The notes: generated by a model from the letters alone, not told the origin. A stretch of DNA of 64,000 nucleotides from Altericroceibacterium spongiae (GCF_003610805.1 NZ_RAPF01000001.1:310001-374000); one strand, 5' to 3'. Numbered from the stretch's first letter, positions 8,926 through 18,018 are shown. Translations and numbers: made by a program.

Positions 8926-10749
8926 ATGTGCGGAATTATCGGCATTGTCGGAACACAGGCCGTAGCGGATCGACTGGTGGATGGTCTGCGCCGGATGGAA
9001 TATCGTGGCTATGATAGTGCTGGTATCTGTACGCTCGATAACAATGAAATGATCCGCCGTCGGGCCGAAGGCAAGCTGAACAATCTTGTTAGCGAAGTGG
9101 CGAGCCATCCCGCTCCGGGGATGACCGGCATCGCGCATACGCGCTGGGCCACGCATGGCGCACCGACCCAGAATAATGCTCACCCTCATGCGACGGACGA
9201 AGTTGCGTTGGTCCATAATGGCATTATCGAGAATTTCCGCAGCCTTCGTAAAGAGCTGGAAGCGCGCGGTCGGCATTTCGAAAGCGAGACCGATACCGAA
9301 GTGGTCGCCCATCTTATTTCCGAACAGATAGAAGCAGGCAAATTGCCGCAGGATGCTGTGCAGACCGTTCTGCCGCAATTGCGTGGTGCTTTTGCGCTGG
9401 CCATTGCATTTCGCAAATATCCCGATCTGCTTATCGGTGCGCGTCTCGGTTCTCCGCTGGTACTCGGTTATGGCGAAGGGGAAACTTTTCTTGGTTCCGA
9501 TGCGCTTGCGCTGGCCCCGCTGACGCAAAGGATATCCTATCTCGAAGAAGGGGACTGGGTTGTCGTCACGCGAGATAGTGCGACGATCTATGATAAAGAC
9601 AATCGGGAAGTGATCCGGGATATCACAATGTCCGGTGCTTCGGCCGCGGCTATCGAAAAGGGCAATTATCGCCACTTCATGCAGAAGGAGATTTTCGAGC
9701 AGCCCACCGTCGTTGCACAGACGCTGCAGTCCTATATTCGTCCCTTGGAACAGACTGTCGCCCTGCCGCAGATCGATTTTGATATTTCGGCAGTCAACCG
9801 GGTGACCGTCGTGGCTTGCGGGACCAGCTATTATGCCGCAATGGTGGCCAAATACTGGTTCGAACAATTTGCCCGCGTACCAGCCGATATCGATTATGCC
9901 AGCGAATTTCGTTATCGCGAACCAGTGCTGGAAAAGGGCGGGCTGGCGCTGTTCATTTCGCAAAGCGGTGAGACGGCCGATACACTGGCAGCGTTGCGCC
10001 ATTGCAAGGCTGAAGGGCAGACTATTGCAGTGGTGGTCAATGTGCCGACCAGCTCTATGGCACGTGAAGCGGATCTTTTATTACCGACTCATGCAGGCCC
10101 GGAAATCGGTGTCGCATCGACCAAGGCTTTTACCTGTCAGCTCGCGGTTCTGGCCGCGCTGGCGGCTCATTTTGCCGTTCGTAAGGGCTGCCTTGATCCC
10201 GCAGAAGAGGCCGATATTGTCCGCCATTTGCTCGAAGCACCAGCTTGCCTCAATGCTGCACTCGACCATGACGATGAAATTGCGGCTATGGCCCATCTGA
10301 TAGCTCCGGCACGCGATGTGCTATATCTGGGACGTGGGCCTGACTTCCCACTGGCACTGGAAGGCGCGCTAAAGCTCAAGGAAATCAGCTATATTCATGC
10401 CGAAGGCTATGCTTCGGGCGAAATGAAGCACGGGCCGATTGCACTGATCGATGAATCGGTGCCGGTGATCGTTCTGGCGCCTTCCGGGCCATTGTTCGAA
10501 AAAACCGTTTCCAACATGCAGGAAGTGCGCGCTCGGGGCGGTAAGATCGTGCTGATATCCGATGCGGAAGGTCTGGCCGAAGCGGGCGAGGGATGTATGG
10601 CGACGATTGAGATGCCCAAAGTTCACCCGCTCATCGCACCGCTGGTTTATGCCGTGCCGGTACAATTGCTTGCTTATCATACGGCGTGTGTAAAAGGCAC
10701 CGATGTGGATCAGCCACGCAATCTCGCCAAGAGCGTGACAGTGGAATAA
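8926..10749 (+). CDS. glmS: Glutamine-fructose-6-phosphate aminotransferase (isomerizing)
   Basis: GlmS forms glucosamine-6-phosphate from fructose-6-phosphate and glutamine. The 607-residue protein begins MCGIIGIVGT, with Cys2 as the glutaminase nucleophile. The N-terminal Ntn domain carries RWATHGAPT and HNGIIEN. Two SIS domains follow (VACGTSYYAAMV, SQSGETADTLAALR, then LGRGPDFPLALEGALKLKE), and the C-terminus is AKSVTVE. GAGGAAG at 8911-8917 is a good ribosome site for the ATG at 8926. The frame is open further upstream, but that would bury the essential Cys, so the longer start is rejected. It is the third gene after glmU and the lipoprotein. No glmS ribozyme is apparent in the 104 bases upstream. 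Confidence 0.97.
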   Translation: MCGIIGIVGTQAVADRLVDGLRRMEYRGYDSAGICTLDNNEMIRRRAEGKLNNLVSEVASHPAPGMTGIAHTRWATHGAPTQNNAHPHATDEVALVHNGIIENFRSLRKELEARGRHFESETDTEVVAHLISEQIEAGKLPQDAVQTVLPQLRGAFALAIAFRKYPDLLIGARLGSPLVLGYGEGETFLGSDALALAPLTQRISYLEEGDWVVVTRDSATIYDKDNREVIRDITMSGASAAAIEKGNYRHFMQKEIFEQPTVVAQTLQSYIRPLEQTVALPQIDFDISAVNRVTVVACGTSYYAAMVAKYWFEQFARVPADIDYASEFRYREPVLEKGGLALFISQSGETADTLAALRHCKAEGQTIAVVVNVPTSSMAREADLLLPTHAGPEIGVASTKAFTCQLAVLAALAAHFAVRKGCLDPAEEADIVRHLLEAPACLNAALDHDDEIAAMAHLIAPARDVLYLGRGPDFPLALEGALKLKEISYIHAEGYASGEMKHGPIALIDESVPVIVLAPSGPLFEKTVSNMQEVRARGGKIVLISDAEGLAEAGEGCMATIEMPKVHPLIAPLVYAVPVQLLAYHTACVKGTDVDQPRNLAKSVTVE

Positions 10750-10829
10750 AGGCTGGCAGTCGGCTTGTAGCGGCAAGGCTGGTCTGGCTGGAGCTGGAGA
10801 AAAGCGTCGCCCCTCGTTGACCGATCGTC

Positions 10830-11867
10830 TTATCCGGACACGGCCTGGCGAATATCGTTGGCTAGTTCCTGCACACCTGCCGGGTCTGTGTCCCAGGCGA
10901 ACATGAAGCGCGCACCGCCGCCGATGAAGGTGTAAAAACGCCATTCTTTGGCGCGTAAAACATCCAGCATTTGCTCGGGGGCGTTAAGGAAAACGGCATT
11001 GGATTGCACAGGAAATAGCAGGTCCACCTCAGGCAGGTCCTGAATCTGCCGGTAAAGCTGCAAGGCGCAGGCATTGGCGTGGCGCGCATTTTTGAGCCAT
11101 GCGCCGCTTTCCAGCATGCCAATCCACGGAGCGGTGAGGAAGCGCATTTTGGAAGCGAGCTGACCTGCCTGCTTACACCGATAGGCGAAATCCTCAGCCA
11201 TGGCCCGGTCGAAAAACAGGATTGCTTCGCCAGCGGCCATGCCATTCTTGGTCCCGCCGAAACACAGTACGTCTACCCCTGCTTTCCATGTGATGTCAGC
11301 GGGGTTGCAATCGAGTGTTGCACAGGCATGCGCGAAGCGGGCGCCATCCATATGCAGGCGCAGGCCAAGCTCGCGACAAGTGGCGGACAGCGCTTTGATT
11401 TCCGCTATCGTATAGACTTGTCCTGTCTCGGTCGGCTGGGTGATCGTTACCACGCGCGCTTTAGGGAAATGGATATCGGACCGTCCGGTGGCGAGCCGAT
11501 GTACCGCTTCAGGCGTAAGTTTGCCATCGTTAGAAGGAGCTACCAGCAGTTTGGAACCGTTGGAAAAAAATTCCGGTGAGCCGCATTCATCGGTTTCGAC
11601 ATGCGCGGCGGAAGAGCAGATGACACTGTGATAAGAGTGGCAAAGCGATGCAAGCGCGAGCGAATTGGCTGCTGTGCCGTTAAAGGCGAAATAGACATCG
11701 CAATCGGTGCCGAACAGTGTGCGGAGACTGTCGGCTGCCAGCTGGGTCCACCGATCCTCTCCATAGGCAATGGCAGAGCCGCTATTGGCCCTTTCCATGG
11801 CGGCCCATGCTTCGGGGCAGATACCCGCATAATTGTCGCTGGCGAATTGCTGGCTGTGCTGCGTCAT
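10830..11867 (-). CDS. ltaE: Threonine aldolase family PLP enzyme
   Basis: This is a 345-residue fold-type I PLP enzyme of the beta-eliminating lyase/threonine aldolase family. It would cleave L-threonine or allo-threonine to glycine and acetaldehyde. It begins with FASDNYAG (8-15). AHVETDE (88-94) lies in the cofactor pocket, the PLP-ring-binding Asp is in HMDGARFA (172-179), and the Schiff-base Lys207 is in FGGTKNGM. The length matches the family. It is convergent with glmS and preceded by a long leader with strong secondary structure potential (11881-12005), the only visible sign of regulation. The symbol follows the low-specificity enzyme; stereospecificity cannot be read from sequence. 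Confidence 0.9.
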   Translation of the reverse strand: MTQHSQQFASDNYAGICPEAWAAMERANSGSAIAYGEDRWTQLAADSLRTLFGTDCDVYFAFNGTAANSLALASLCHSYHSVICSSAAHVETDECGSPEFFSNGSKLLVAPSNDGKLTPEAVHRLATGRSDIHFPKARVVTITQPTETGQVYTIAEIKALSATCRELGLRLHMDGARFAHACATLDCNPADITWKAGVDVLCFGGTKNGMAAGEAILFFDRAMAEDFAYRCKQAGQLASKMRFLTAPWIGMLESGAWLKNARHANACALQLYRQIQDLPEVDLLFPVQSNAVFLNAPEQMLDVLRAKEWRFYTFIGGGARFMFAWDTDPAGVQELANDIRQAVSG

Positions 11868-11880
11868 GTCTGTCGGCCTT

Positions 11881-12005
11881 GTCGATTCTTGTTTGTTTGC
11901 AAGAAGTCAGGTCGACACGTGGCGTTTCATCCCGTTGGTTGCCGGTCCGGCCACATCCCCTCGCGAAAAGGGCACCACCTTGCTCGGGAGCAGGTTGGTG
12001 TCAGG
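11881..12005 (-). promoter_or_regulatory. Structured leader upstream of threonine aldolase, candidate cis-regulatory RNA
   Basis: On the minus strand this stretch can fold into successive helices: a long imperfect stem closing at CACCA/TGGTG, a CCCTT/GAGGG stem, GCCGG-A-CCGGC, a GTGGC/GCCAC helix that shares two bases with it, and a last hairpin TTCTTG-(8 nt)-CAAGAA enclosed by TCGAC/GTCGA just before the start codon. The blocks GGTGCC, GGCAACC and GATGAAAC occur in that order. They recall SAM-I riboswitch core strings, but their order is different. A family assignment is not made. Confidence 0.4.
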
Positions 12006-12283
12006 CGTCTGCCCGACTCTTGATGATGGGCGTGCAGGTAGATCCACCCGGCTGTTGAGTCAAATCGGGAATGAAGTTCTTTTTTACCGACGGAAGTGAC
12101 CCGATGTATCGAGCAGAGGAGCATGGCCGAGGCGGCGAAGAGACAAAGCGAGACCGGCGCAGGCCGGCAGGGCATGGCGACTGGCGCCGTCCTTTTGGGC
12201 GAGTCTTTCGGCACATCCCGAGCTTTCATATCGCCGGTTGAAAAAGGGTATCGCTGACATGACGATCTCTCCGATTCATCGCT
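12006..12283. other. Intergenic stretch without a confident gene
   Basis: Open frames here are short and overlap one another. The best one is on the minus strand at 12084-12260 (58 codons, ATG preceded at 6 bases by GGAGAG and lying 25 bases downstream of the Fur-like box). It has no recognisable family and a poor composition, so it is left as a possibility. Confidence 0.3.
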
Positions 12284-12284
12284 A

Positions 12285-12301
12285 ATGAGAATAATTATCA
12301 T
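12285..12301. promoter_or_regulatory. Candidate Fur box
   Basis: ATGAGAA-TAA-TTATCAT is a near-perfect 7-3-7 inverted repeat (one mismatch) and close to the classical Fur operator built on GATAAT units. It stands between the threonine aldolase leader and the PiuC-type gene, in a locus of iron-uptake genes. It could serve the hydroxylase to its right or a minus-strand transcript to its left. Confidence 0.55.
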
Positions 12302-12500
12302 ATAATGGCTGAGCCTTCTCATGCGTATTGTCAAGTGGTTAGGGTGATTTGTGCTATTGATCTTTATTCGCAATGTGAGCAGAAGCATGGCCCGAAAAGA
12401 AAGGGGGGAGGCGCTGCTTCTCGGCAGTTTAGCTACGGCTGTCCCGTGTCGGCGCCTGAGAAAGATGCGGCCCGGTATGGCCGAAAGGATACAATCAGCG

Positions 12501-13184
12501 ATGATGCTTAAAGTCGAACAGGTGCTCGATGCCGATAATGTCTCAAAATTGCGGAGAATTATCGATTCTGGCCCATGGATAGACGGGAATGAGACATCGG
12601 GCCATCAGTCGCGCCTGGCGAAACGCAATCAACAGCTGAAGCAGGGGTGCGATGAAGCTGCACAAGCTGGGCGGCTGGTGCTTGAAGCATTGGGGCAAGC
12701 ACCCGAATTCGTGGCAGCGGCTCTACCGCTCAAAGTGTTTCCGCCGTTATTCAACCGTTATGAAGGCGGGGAGGAATTCGGCATTCATGTGGATAACAGC
12801 ATCCGCCGGATCGCAGGGACTGAATTTCGTATTCGCAGCGATTTGTCCTGCACATTATTTCTCGAAGAACCCGAAGATTATGACGGCGGTGAACTGATCG
12901 TGGAGGACCTCTTCGGGGAACATCGTGTGAAACTGGCGGCGGGCGATATGGTGCTCTATCCCAGTTCCAGCCTGCACCGGGTTACTCCGGTAACGCGCGG
13001 GGCCCGCACAGCGTGTTTTTTCTGGCTGCAAAGTATGGTGCGCGACGATGGCGACCGGGAAAAACTCTATCGTCTTGACCGGAGCATCCGCAGCTTGAGC
13101 GCCGAACGCGGCGGCACCGATGATGTCGTGATGGAACTGACCAATCTTTATCATAATTTAATGCGCCGATGGGCGGACGCTTAA
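12501..13184 (+). CDS. piuC: PKHD-type Fe(II)/2-oxoglutarate-dependent hydroxylase, PiuC-like
   Basis: This is a 227-residue cytoplasmic dioxygenase of the prolyl-4-hydroxylase-like PKHD family. The iron ligands are His97 and Asp99 (GIHVDNS) with His159 (SSSLHRV); Arg169 in RGART would bind 2-oxoglutarate. The conserved tail IRSLSAERG and [13 protein letters not shown] matches PiuC proteins. These genes typically accompany TonB-dependent siderophore receptors, as here, though their substrate is not well defined. The frame is open upstream to 12351, but the family N-terminus fits the ATG at 12501 (AAAGGA at 12484). The Fur-like box lies about 200 bases upstream, and the receptor follows 107 bases later behind its own promoter. 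Confidence 0.88.
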   Translation: MMLKVEQVLDADNVSKLRRIIDSGPWIDGNETSGHQSRLAKRNQQLKQGCDEAAQAGRLVLEALGQAPEFVAAALPLKVFPPLFNRYEGGEEFGIHVDNSIRRIAGTEFRIRSDLSCTLFLEEPEDYDGGELIVEDLFGEHRVKLAAGDMVLYPSSSLHRVTPVTRGARTACFFWLQSMVRDDGDREKLYRLDRSIRSLSAERGGTDDVVMELTNLYHNLMRRWADA

Positions 13185-13197
13185 CACGCCATGCAGA

Positions 13198-13248
13198 AAT
13201 GCGAATGGTTTGCATTATTCTTGACACGGTGCGAATGATTCCTAATAG
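13198..13248 (+). promoter_or_regulatory. Promoter with overlapping Fur-like box for the TonB receptor
   Basis: AATGCGAA-TGG-TTTGCATT at 13198-13216 is an 8-3-8 inverted repeat with one mismatch. A second partial copy, TGCGAATGATTC, sits at 13230-13241. Between them lies TTGACA (13221-13226), with TAATAG 16 bases downstream (13243-13248) as a plausible -10. A repressor bound here would cover the promoter. Regulation by iron is inferred from layout and the genes served. Confidence 0.6.
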
Positions 13249-13291
13249 CGTCGCTTGATTCTACATTAATCAGAACCAAGCAGGGGGAATC

Positions 13292-15469
13292 ATGACGTCC
13301 AACCGTTCGAGAACCGCTCAGCGCGGTGCAGCCAGTTTTGTCGCGCTGGGCTGTGTCGGCTTTATCGCCAGTGCGCCTGCCATGGCGCAGGATCAGGAAC
13401 CGACGCGCCTGCAGGGCGTGACCGTGACAGATACCGCCGTGGAAGACAGCTATACTGTCGAAGAAGTGTCTTCGCCGAAATATACCGCGCCGCTGGTGGA
13501 TACGCCGCGAACGGTCAATATCATCACAGAAGATGTGCTGAAGGATACCGCTTCATTCTCTTTGCAGGACGCGTTTCGTAACGTCCCCGGTATCACACTC
13601 GGTGCCGGCGAAGGTGGAACGGCCAGTGCCGATATTCCCTTTATTCGCGGCGTTGATGCCACCGGCGATGTATTTGTCGACGGCGTGCGCGATGTTGGCT
13701 CGCAGACTCGTGAAGTCTTTGCGCTTGAATCCGTGGAAGTAGCGAAAGGGCCGAATATGGATTTCGGCGGGCGTGGTGCTGCTGCCGGTGCGATCAATCT
13801 TGTAACCAAGGCTGCACGGGCCGGGAATTTCGGTTCCGTTTCCGCCACTGGCGGCACCTCGGATCTGGTTCGTATCGTTGGTGACATCAACCGTGAAGTG
13901 AACGATCAGGTCGCTGTGCGTCTCGTCGGCATGTATCATGATTCTAAGACGCCGGGCCGCGATCATGTTCATGATGATCGCTGGGGGATCAATCCCTCTG
14001 TAAGCTGGGGGCTCAACAGTCCGGTCAGTCTGACGCTCGACTATTACCATCTCGAGGGTGACAAGATCCCGGATTACGGTCTGCCACTGACCGGCAGTTT
14101 CGGCACGGAGCGTCATCCTGCCGATGTCGACCCGGACAATTTTTACGGACTGCTGTCGCGCGATTTTCAGAAGACTAATGTCGATGCCTTCACGGCTAAA
14201 TTCGAAGCGGATCTTTCAGACAGCGTCACGCTGTCCAACATCACCCGCTACAGCGATACGACCAATCGCTATATCGTTACCAATCCCGATGACAGTCGCG
14301 GGAATGTGGCGGATGGCTATGTCTGGCGAAACACGAAAAGCCGCGGATCGCATCAATATGGCATCGTCAGTAACACTAATCTGAGTGCGATTTTCAATAC
14401 CGGTTCGATACAGCACAGTCTGGCAACCGGCTTCGAATTTAATGATACCGATTCACGCAATGCCAATTACAGCGTCGATACCGGCAGCAGTGATTGTGCA
14501 ACTGCCGGTCTTGGCGATTATAACTGTACCGATCTCTATAACCCCGATCCGACCGACCCCTGGGCCGGCGAAGTTAGCCGGAATACCAGCCCGAGTAAGG
14601 CCGGGGCGACCGAATACAGTCTCTATGCCTTTGACACGATTACCATTGTGCCTGCTTTCATGCTGAATGGCGGTGTGCGCTGGACAAGCTTTAAAGCAAG
14701 TGGCTCTGGCAGCGGTCGCGGCGGTCCTTACGACGTTTCGAATAAGAGCGATTTCTGGTCCTGGCAGGGCGGGGCGGTGTTCAAGCCCACCGAGAATACA
14801 AGCCTGTATTTCTCCTATGCCGATTCCAAAACACCGCCGGGCACATCGGTAGGAGAAGGATCGGATAATATCGGCTCAAACAATGCGCTTTACGAACCCC
14901 AAAGCACGGAAAACTGGGAAGTCGGGGCCAAGGCCGAATTGTTCGAACGGGCACTGCTTCTTTCCGCAGCGGCCTTCCGTGTCAATCGCAGCAATATTCA
15001 GCAGCGCGATCCGACGGGCGATGTAACTGAAATTTTCGATTCAGCGCGTCTGGAAGGTTTCGAAGTGAGTGCGACTGGCACGGCGGGACCAGTCTCGATG
15101 ATGATCGGTTACACTTATGTGGATAGCGAATTGCGTGATGAGTCGGTCAATTCGGGCAATTATTTGCCACAGACGGCCAAGCATAATTTTGCCGGGACGA
15201 TCGACTGGCAGGTTACGCCGCAATTCAGCATTGGCGGCGGTGCCAATGGCGTATCCAAGAGGTATGCCGATGCCGGCAATCTGGTTAGTGCCGATGGCTA
15301 TGTCCGTTTCGATGCGCATGCGGAATATGAGATCAATGATACATTTGGCGTGCGGGTGAATGTGAACAACATCACAGACAAGCGCTATATCGTGAAGCTG
15401 CGCAATCCGCATTTTGCGGTGCCGGCAGCCGGTCGTCAGGCAATTGTGACCCTGACGGCACGCTATTGA
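13292..15469 (+). CDS. TonB-dependent siderophore receptor (catecholate type)
   Basis: This is a 725-residue outer-membrane receptor. A signal peptide covers about residues 1-32 (APAMAQ). A plug domain (about 60-170) carries VDTPRTVNIITEDVLKD, FRNVPGITLGAGEGG and the conserved ESVEVAKGPNMDFGGRGAAAGAINLVTK. A 22-strand barrel follows, with the TonB_dep_Rec end region VNVNNITDKRY and a terminal aromatic residue (LTARY). Two cysteines in an extracellular-type loop (SSDCATAG...YNCTD) may pair. The plug and neighbours resemble the Fiu/PiuA group that imports iron-catecholates or monomeric catechols. The ligand is inferred. It sits between piuC and tonB, so this is an uptake unit with its own energy transducer. 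Confidence 0.92.
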   Translation: MTSNRSRTAQRGAASFVALGCVGFIASAPAMAQDQEPTRLQGVTVTDTAVEDSYTVEEVSSPKYTAPLVDTPRTVNIITEDVLKDTASFSLQDAFRNVPGITLGAGEGGTASADIPFIRGVDATGDVFVDGVRDVGSQTREVFALESVEVAKGPNMDFGGRGAAAGAINLVTKAARAGNFGSVSATGGTSDLVRIVGDINREVNDQVAVRLVGMYHDSKTPGRDHVHDDRWGINPSVSWGLNSPVSLTLDYYHLEGDKIPDYGLPLTGSFGTERHPADVDPDNFYGLLSRDFQKTNVDAFTAKFEADLSDSVTLSNITRYSDTTNRYIVTNPDDSRGNVADGYVWRNTKSRGSHQYGIVSNTNLSAIFNTGSIQHSLATGFEFNDTDSRNANYSVDTGSSDCATAGLGDYNCTDLYNPDPTDPWAGEVSRNTSPSKAGATEYSLYAFDTITIVPAFMLNGGVRWTSFKASGSGSGRGGPYDVSNKSDFWSWQGGAVFKPTENTSLYFSYADSKTPPGTSVGEGSDNIGSNNALYEPQSTENWEVGAKAELFERALLLSAAAFRVNRSNIQQRDPTGDVTEIFDSARLEGFEVSATGTAGPVSMMIGYTYVDSELRDESVNSGNYLPQTAKHNFAGTIDWQVTPQFSIGGGANGVSKRYADAGNLVSADGYVRFDAHAEYEINDTFGVRVNVNNITDKRYIVKLRNPHFAVPAAGRQAIVTLTARY

Positions 15470-15489
15470 TCTGAAATGAAGCAGGTCTC

Positions 15490-16335
15490 GTGAACGCCTT
15501 CAAAACGATTGATTTTGACTTGCAACATCAATCGCATGAGCGGATGATGAAGCTTATGGATCAGGGGGCAATAGCGAGACCTGCAGACTGGAACGAGTCG
15601 GGTGCGGATGTATCTGGCCCGTCTGCTGATGCTTCGCCGCGCCTGGCATTGCTTGAAGGCGGCGCGGTGTATGAGCGTTCCGCTTACGGAGCTGACCGGC
15701 GGCTGCGCTGGCCAGTTCTCGTGGGTATTGTGGTTGCCCATATCGCCGTTATCGTCATTCTGCTGACCGTGCATTATGAAGTGCAGCGGCGCGACAGGGT
15801 CGATCAGATTACCACCTTTTCGATCAGCGAGCCTCTACCGGCCGCACCGCCTCAGCCTGATCCTGAACCGGTTAGCGAAGCGCAGCCTGTTACAACGCCG
15901 CAAATTGTGCCCGAGCCACGCATTCAGCTCGACAGGAACCGTGAAACACTTGCCATTTCGGATGTTTCGCCGGCCCCGGTTGATATGCCGATCATGCATG
16001 TAGTGGTCGACGCGCCGACTATGGCGGCCAAGTCGCCGCCCGCTCCGGTCCCTGTCACCCCGCCCGATTTCTCTGCCGCCCAGCTCAACAATCCTGGGCC
16101 GTCCTACCCCTATCTTTCACGCAAGGCGAAAGAGGAAGGTGTGGTTGTGTTGCGTGTGCTGGTTAGTGCAGAGGGACGGGCGAAGTCTCTTCGGATCGAA
16201 GAGACGAGTGGGTTTGACCGGCTGGACAAGGCTGCGCTGAAAACGGTTAAGAAATGGCGCTTTGTGCCGGCCAGTCAGGCCGGTAATCCTCGCGAAGCCT
16301 GGGTGCTGGTCCCGATTACCTTTTCTCTCGGGTAA
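15490..16335 (+). CDS. tonB: TonB energy transducer
   Basis: This is a 281-residue inner-membrane protein coupling the proton motive force (with ExbBD, not seen here) to outer-membrane receptors. One transmembrane helix lies near 74-94 (WPVLVGIVVAHIAVIVILLTV region). A Pro/Glu-rich periplasmic spacer (about 110-200) follows, then a C-terminal TonB domain (about 205-281) with YPYLSRKAKEEGVVVLRVLV and KWRFVPAS. An unusual cytoplasmic N-tail of about 70 residues precedes the helix. GTG at 15490 is taken as start because the frame is clean from just after the receptor; an ATG at 15544 is an alternative. It is 20 bases after the receptor stop, so cotranscription is likely. Confidence 0.88.
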   Translation: MNAFKTIDFDLQHQSHERMMKLMDQGAIARPADWNESGADVSGPSADASPRLALLEGGAVYERSAYGADRRLRWPVLVGIVVAHIAVIVILLTVHYEVQRRDRVDQITTFSISEPLPAAPPQPDPEPVSEAQPVTTPQIVPEPRIQLDRNRETLAISDVSPAPVDMPIMHVVVDAPTMAAKSPPAPVPVTPPDFSAAQLNNPGPSYPYLSRKAKEEGVVVLRVLVSAEGRAKSLRIEETSGFDRLDKAALKTVKKWRFVPASQAGNPREAWVLVPITFSLG

Positions 16336-16359
16336 AATGCGCCGGTTGGAACGTCGCAT

Positions 16360-17070
16360 TGGTTCTATGAACTTGATTCACCGGTATATGGACTATGGGC
16401 TGGTCTCAGAGTCGGTTTCGGTTGATCCGTGCGAAGAAGTGTTCGAGGATCCAGTGTCATGGCAGAACGACGAAGCCGGTCTGTCCGGTGATCTTGTTGA
16501 CGATCTCGACCTTGATGCTGGTGGCCTGGATGATGCGCTTGTGGTTGTAGCCGCAATCGGCCCAGACCTTCCCGATGAACGGGAACCGGCTGCGCGAGAT
16601 TTGCAGCACTGCGTCGCCGCCGTTACAATCTTGGACATCAGCGGTGTGAGTTCAATCAACAGCGTCCTGCCATCGGTATCGAATAGGTCCTTGATCTTCT
16701 TGCCCGCGGCATAGCCCCGTGGGTCGTCGCTTTCCGTGGTTTTGGCGCTCTGGCTGTCGATAATAGCTGCCCTCGGACTGGCTTCGCATCCCACGCGTTG
16801 ACGATCCGCCATAACCAACGGTTCATCCGCTCGAACACGGTCTTGTCGCGCAGGCGGGCAAGCCAGCGATACACCGTCTGTATGCGGAAAGTCTCTCGGC
16901 AGCAACTGCCAAGCGATCCTGCCGCGCAGAACGTAAAAAATAGCGTTTACGATCTCGCGGATCGGCCATTCGTGTCGTCGTCCAGTTGAACCGGGCAGCG
17001 GCAGAAAAGCCATAATCAACCGCCACTCCGCGTTGCTCAAATCCGTCTGGTATCACTTTGAACCCCGCCT
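16360..17070 (-). pseudogene. IS5-family (IS427/IS1031-like) transposase relic
   Basis: Read leftward from about 17070, the fragments spell a typical IS5-group transposase in pieces: SNAEWRLIMAFLPLPGSTGR, then IREIVNAIFYVLRGRIAWQLL in the first frame. YRWLARLRDKTVFERMN follows in a second frame, AIIDSQSAKTTESDDPRGYAAGKKIK returns to the first, and a final fragment holds ADCGYNHKRIIQATSIKVE and HWILEHFFARINRNR. At least two frame changes and an in-frame TGA at 16457-16459 (where the protein should continue to HWILEHFF) show it is dead. Clear terminal inverted repeats were not found. The gene follows the tonB stop directly. Confidence 0.85.
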
Positions 17071-17186
17071 ATGCTGCGCGGTTGGCTGGGGTTCACATGG
17101 CTGTCTTCGAGATGTCTGCAAACTCCCGGAATACATGTGTCTCAGCCGGTTACCCCCTTTCGAAACGGCCTTCAAAGTTGTAATCA

Positions 17187-17996
17187 TCAAAAATTACGAC
17201 ATAAAAATATGTTGTTATTTAAAGTTTTATGATTCAAATCGAGATAGTTAGGGTCGAATCCAACATAGTTAGATAATTTATGTATGTCTTCTATAAATAC
17301 TCTTCGTCCAGAAATTTCCAACATACTCATTGACTTTAATATTTTTAAGCTTCTGTTTGTGTGAACTGGGCTTAATCCTACTGTGTCGGCTAAATCTATT
17401 TGAGTAAGAGGCAAACGAAACTCGACATTTCGAGCGTCGGTAATGGCTTTGGAGCGGATAGCAATTTCCAACAAGAGATTGCCTATCTGTTCGACCCCGG
17501 TCCGTTGTCCTAAATTAATGAGCCATTCCTGAGCGATGGCAAACTCCTGAGCAAACTCTTGCCACAAAATATGCGCCCATTCCGGGCAGCTCTTTGCAAG
17601 AGTTGCCAGCTCGGAGGTCTGAAAACTTAGTGCAATACAATTTGTATGAGTATGCAATTCATATTCACCTGAATCCGAAAAAAGGCTTGATAAATTTACA
17701 AATTCATTTGGAAAATAAAATGAAGTTATATGCCTTTTTCCATCTCGACTAAGTCTAAATTTACTAATCAACCCATCGATTATAATTAGACACTTTCGAT
17801 TTAATTCTTTTCTAGTCGATAGATTTTTATTAGCTCTAAAGAAAATCAAATCAACATTTAAACTTTCGAATGCGTATTTAGATTTATTTGATAAAGAAAA
17901 TCTATTAGAAATTTTTTCGCATATTATCTTATGCTCTTTAACAGGATCAACAAGTTGATAGTCATTTTCTCTTCGATGCACTGTATTATTTTCCAA
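17187..17996 (-). CDS. Crp/Fnr-family transcriptional regulator on AT-rich DNA
   Basis: This is a 269-residue regulator. An N-terminal cNMP-binding-type beta-roll (about 40-150) carries LIIIDGLISKFRLSRDGKRH and FYFPNEFVNLSSLF. A dimerisation helix follows, then a C-terminal Crp-type winged helix-turn-helix with TQIDLADTVGLSPVHTNR. The residues that bind cAMP in Crp are not evident, and there is no FNR-type cysteine cluster, so the signal is unknown. It matches the large sphingomonad group of Crp/Fnr proteins in sequence but is written in AT-rich codons quite unlike its surroundings, which suggests horizontal acquisition. The divergent small gene at 18243 shares the 246-base upstream region with its repeats. 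Confidence 0.85.
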   Translation of the reverse strand: MENNTVHRRENDYQLVDPVKEHKIICEKISNRFSLSNKSKYAFESLNVDLIFFRANKNLSTRKELNRKCLIIIDGLISKFRLSRDGKRHITSFYFPNEFVNLSSLFSDSGEYELHTHTNCIALSFQTSELATLAKSCPEWAHILWQEFAQEFAIAQEWLINLGQRTGVEQIGNLLLEIAIRSKAITDARNVEFRLPLTQIDLADTVGLSPVHTNRSLKILKSMSMLEISGRRVFIEDIHKLSNYVGFDPNYLDLNHKTLNNNIFLCRNF

Positions 17997-18018
17997 AAAT
18001 TTGAAAAATACTGAAATT

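Noticed and set aside
8896-10002. 368-codon minus-strand frame opposite glmS
   Set aside because: It is antisense to a certain gene and carries no motif.
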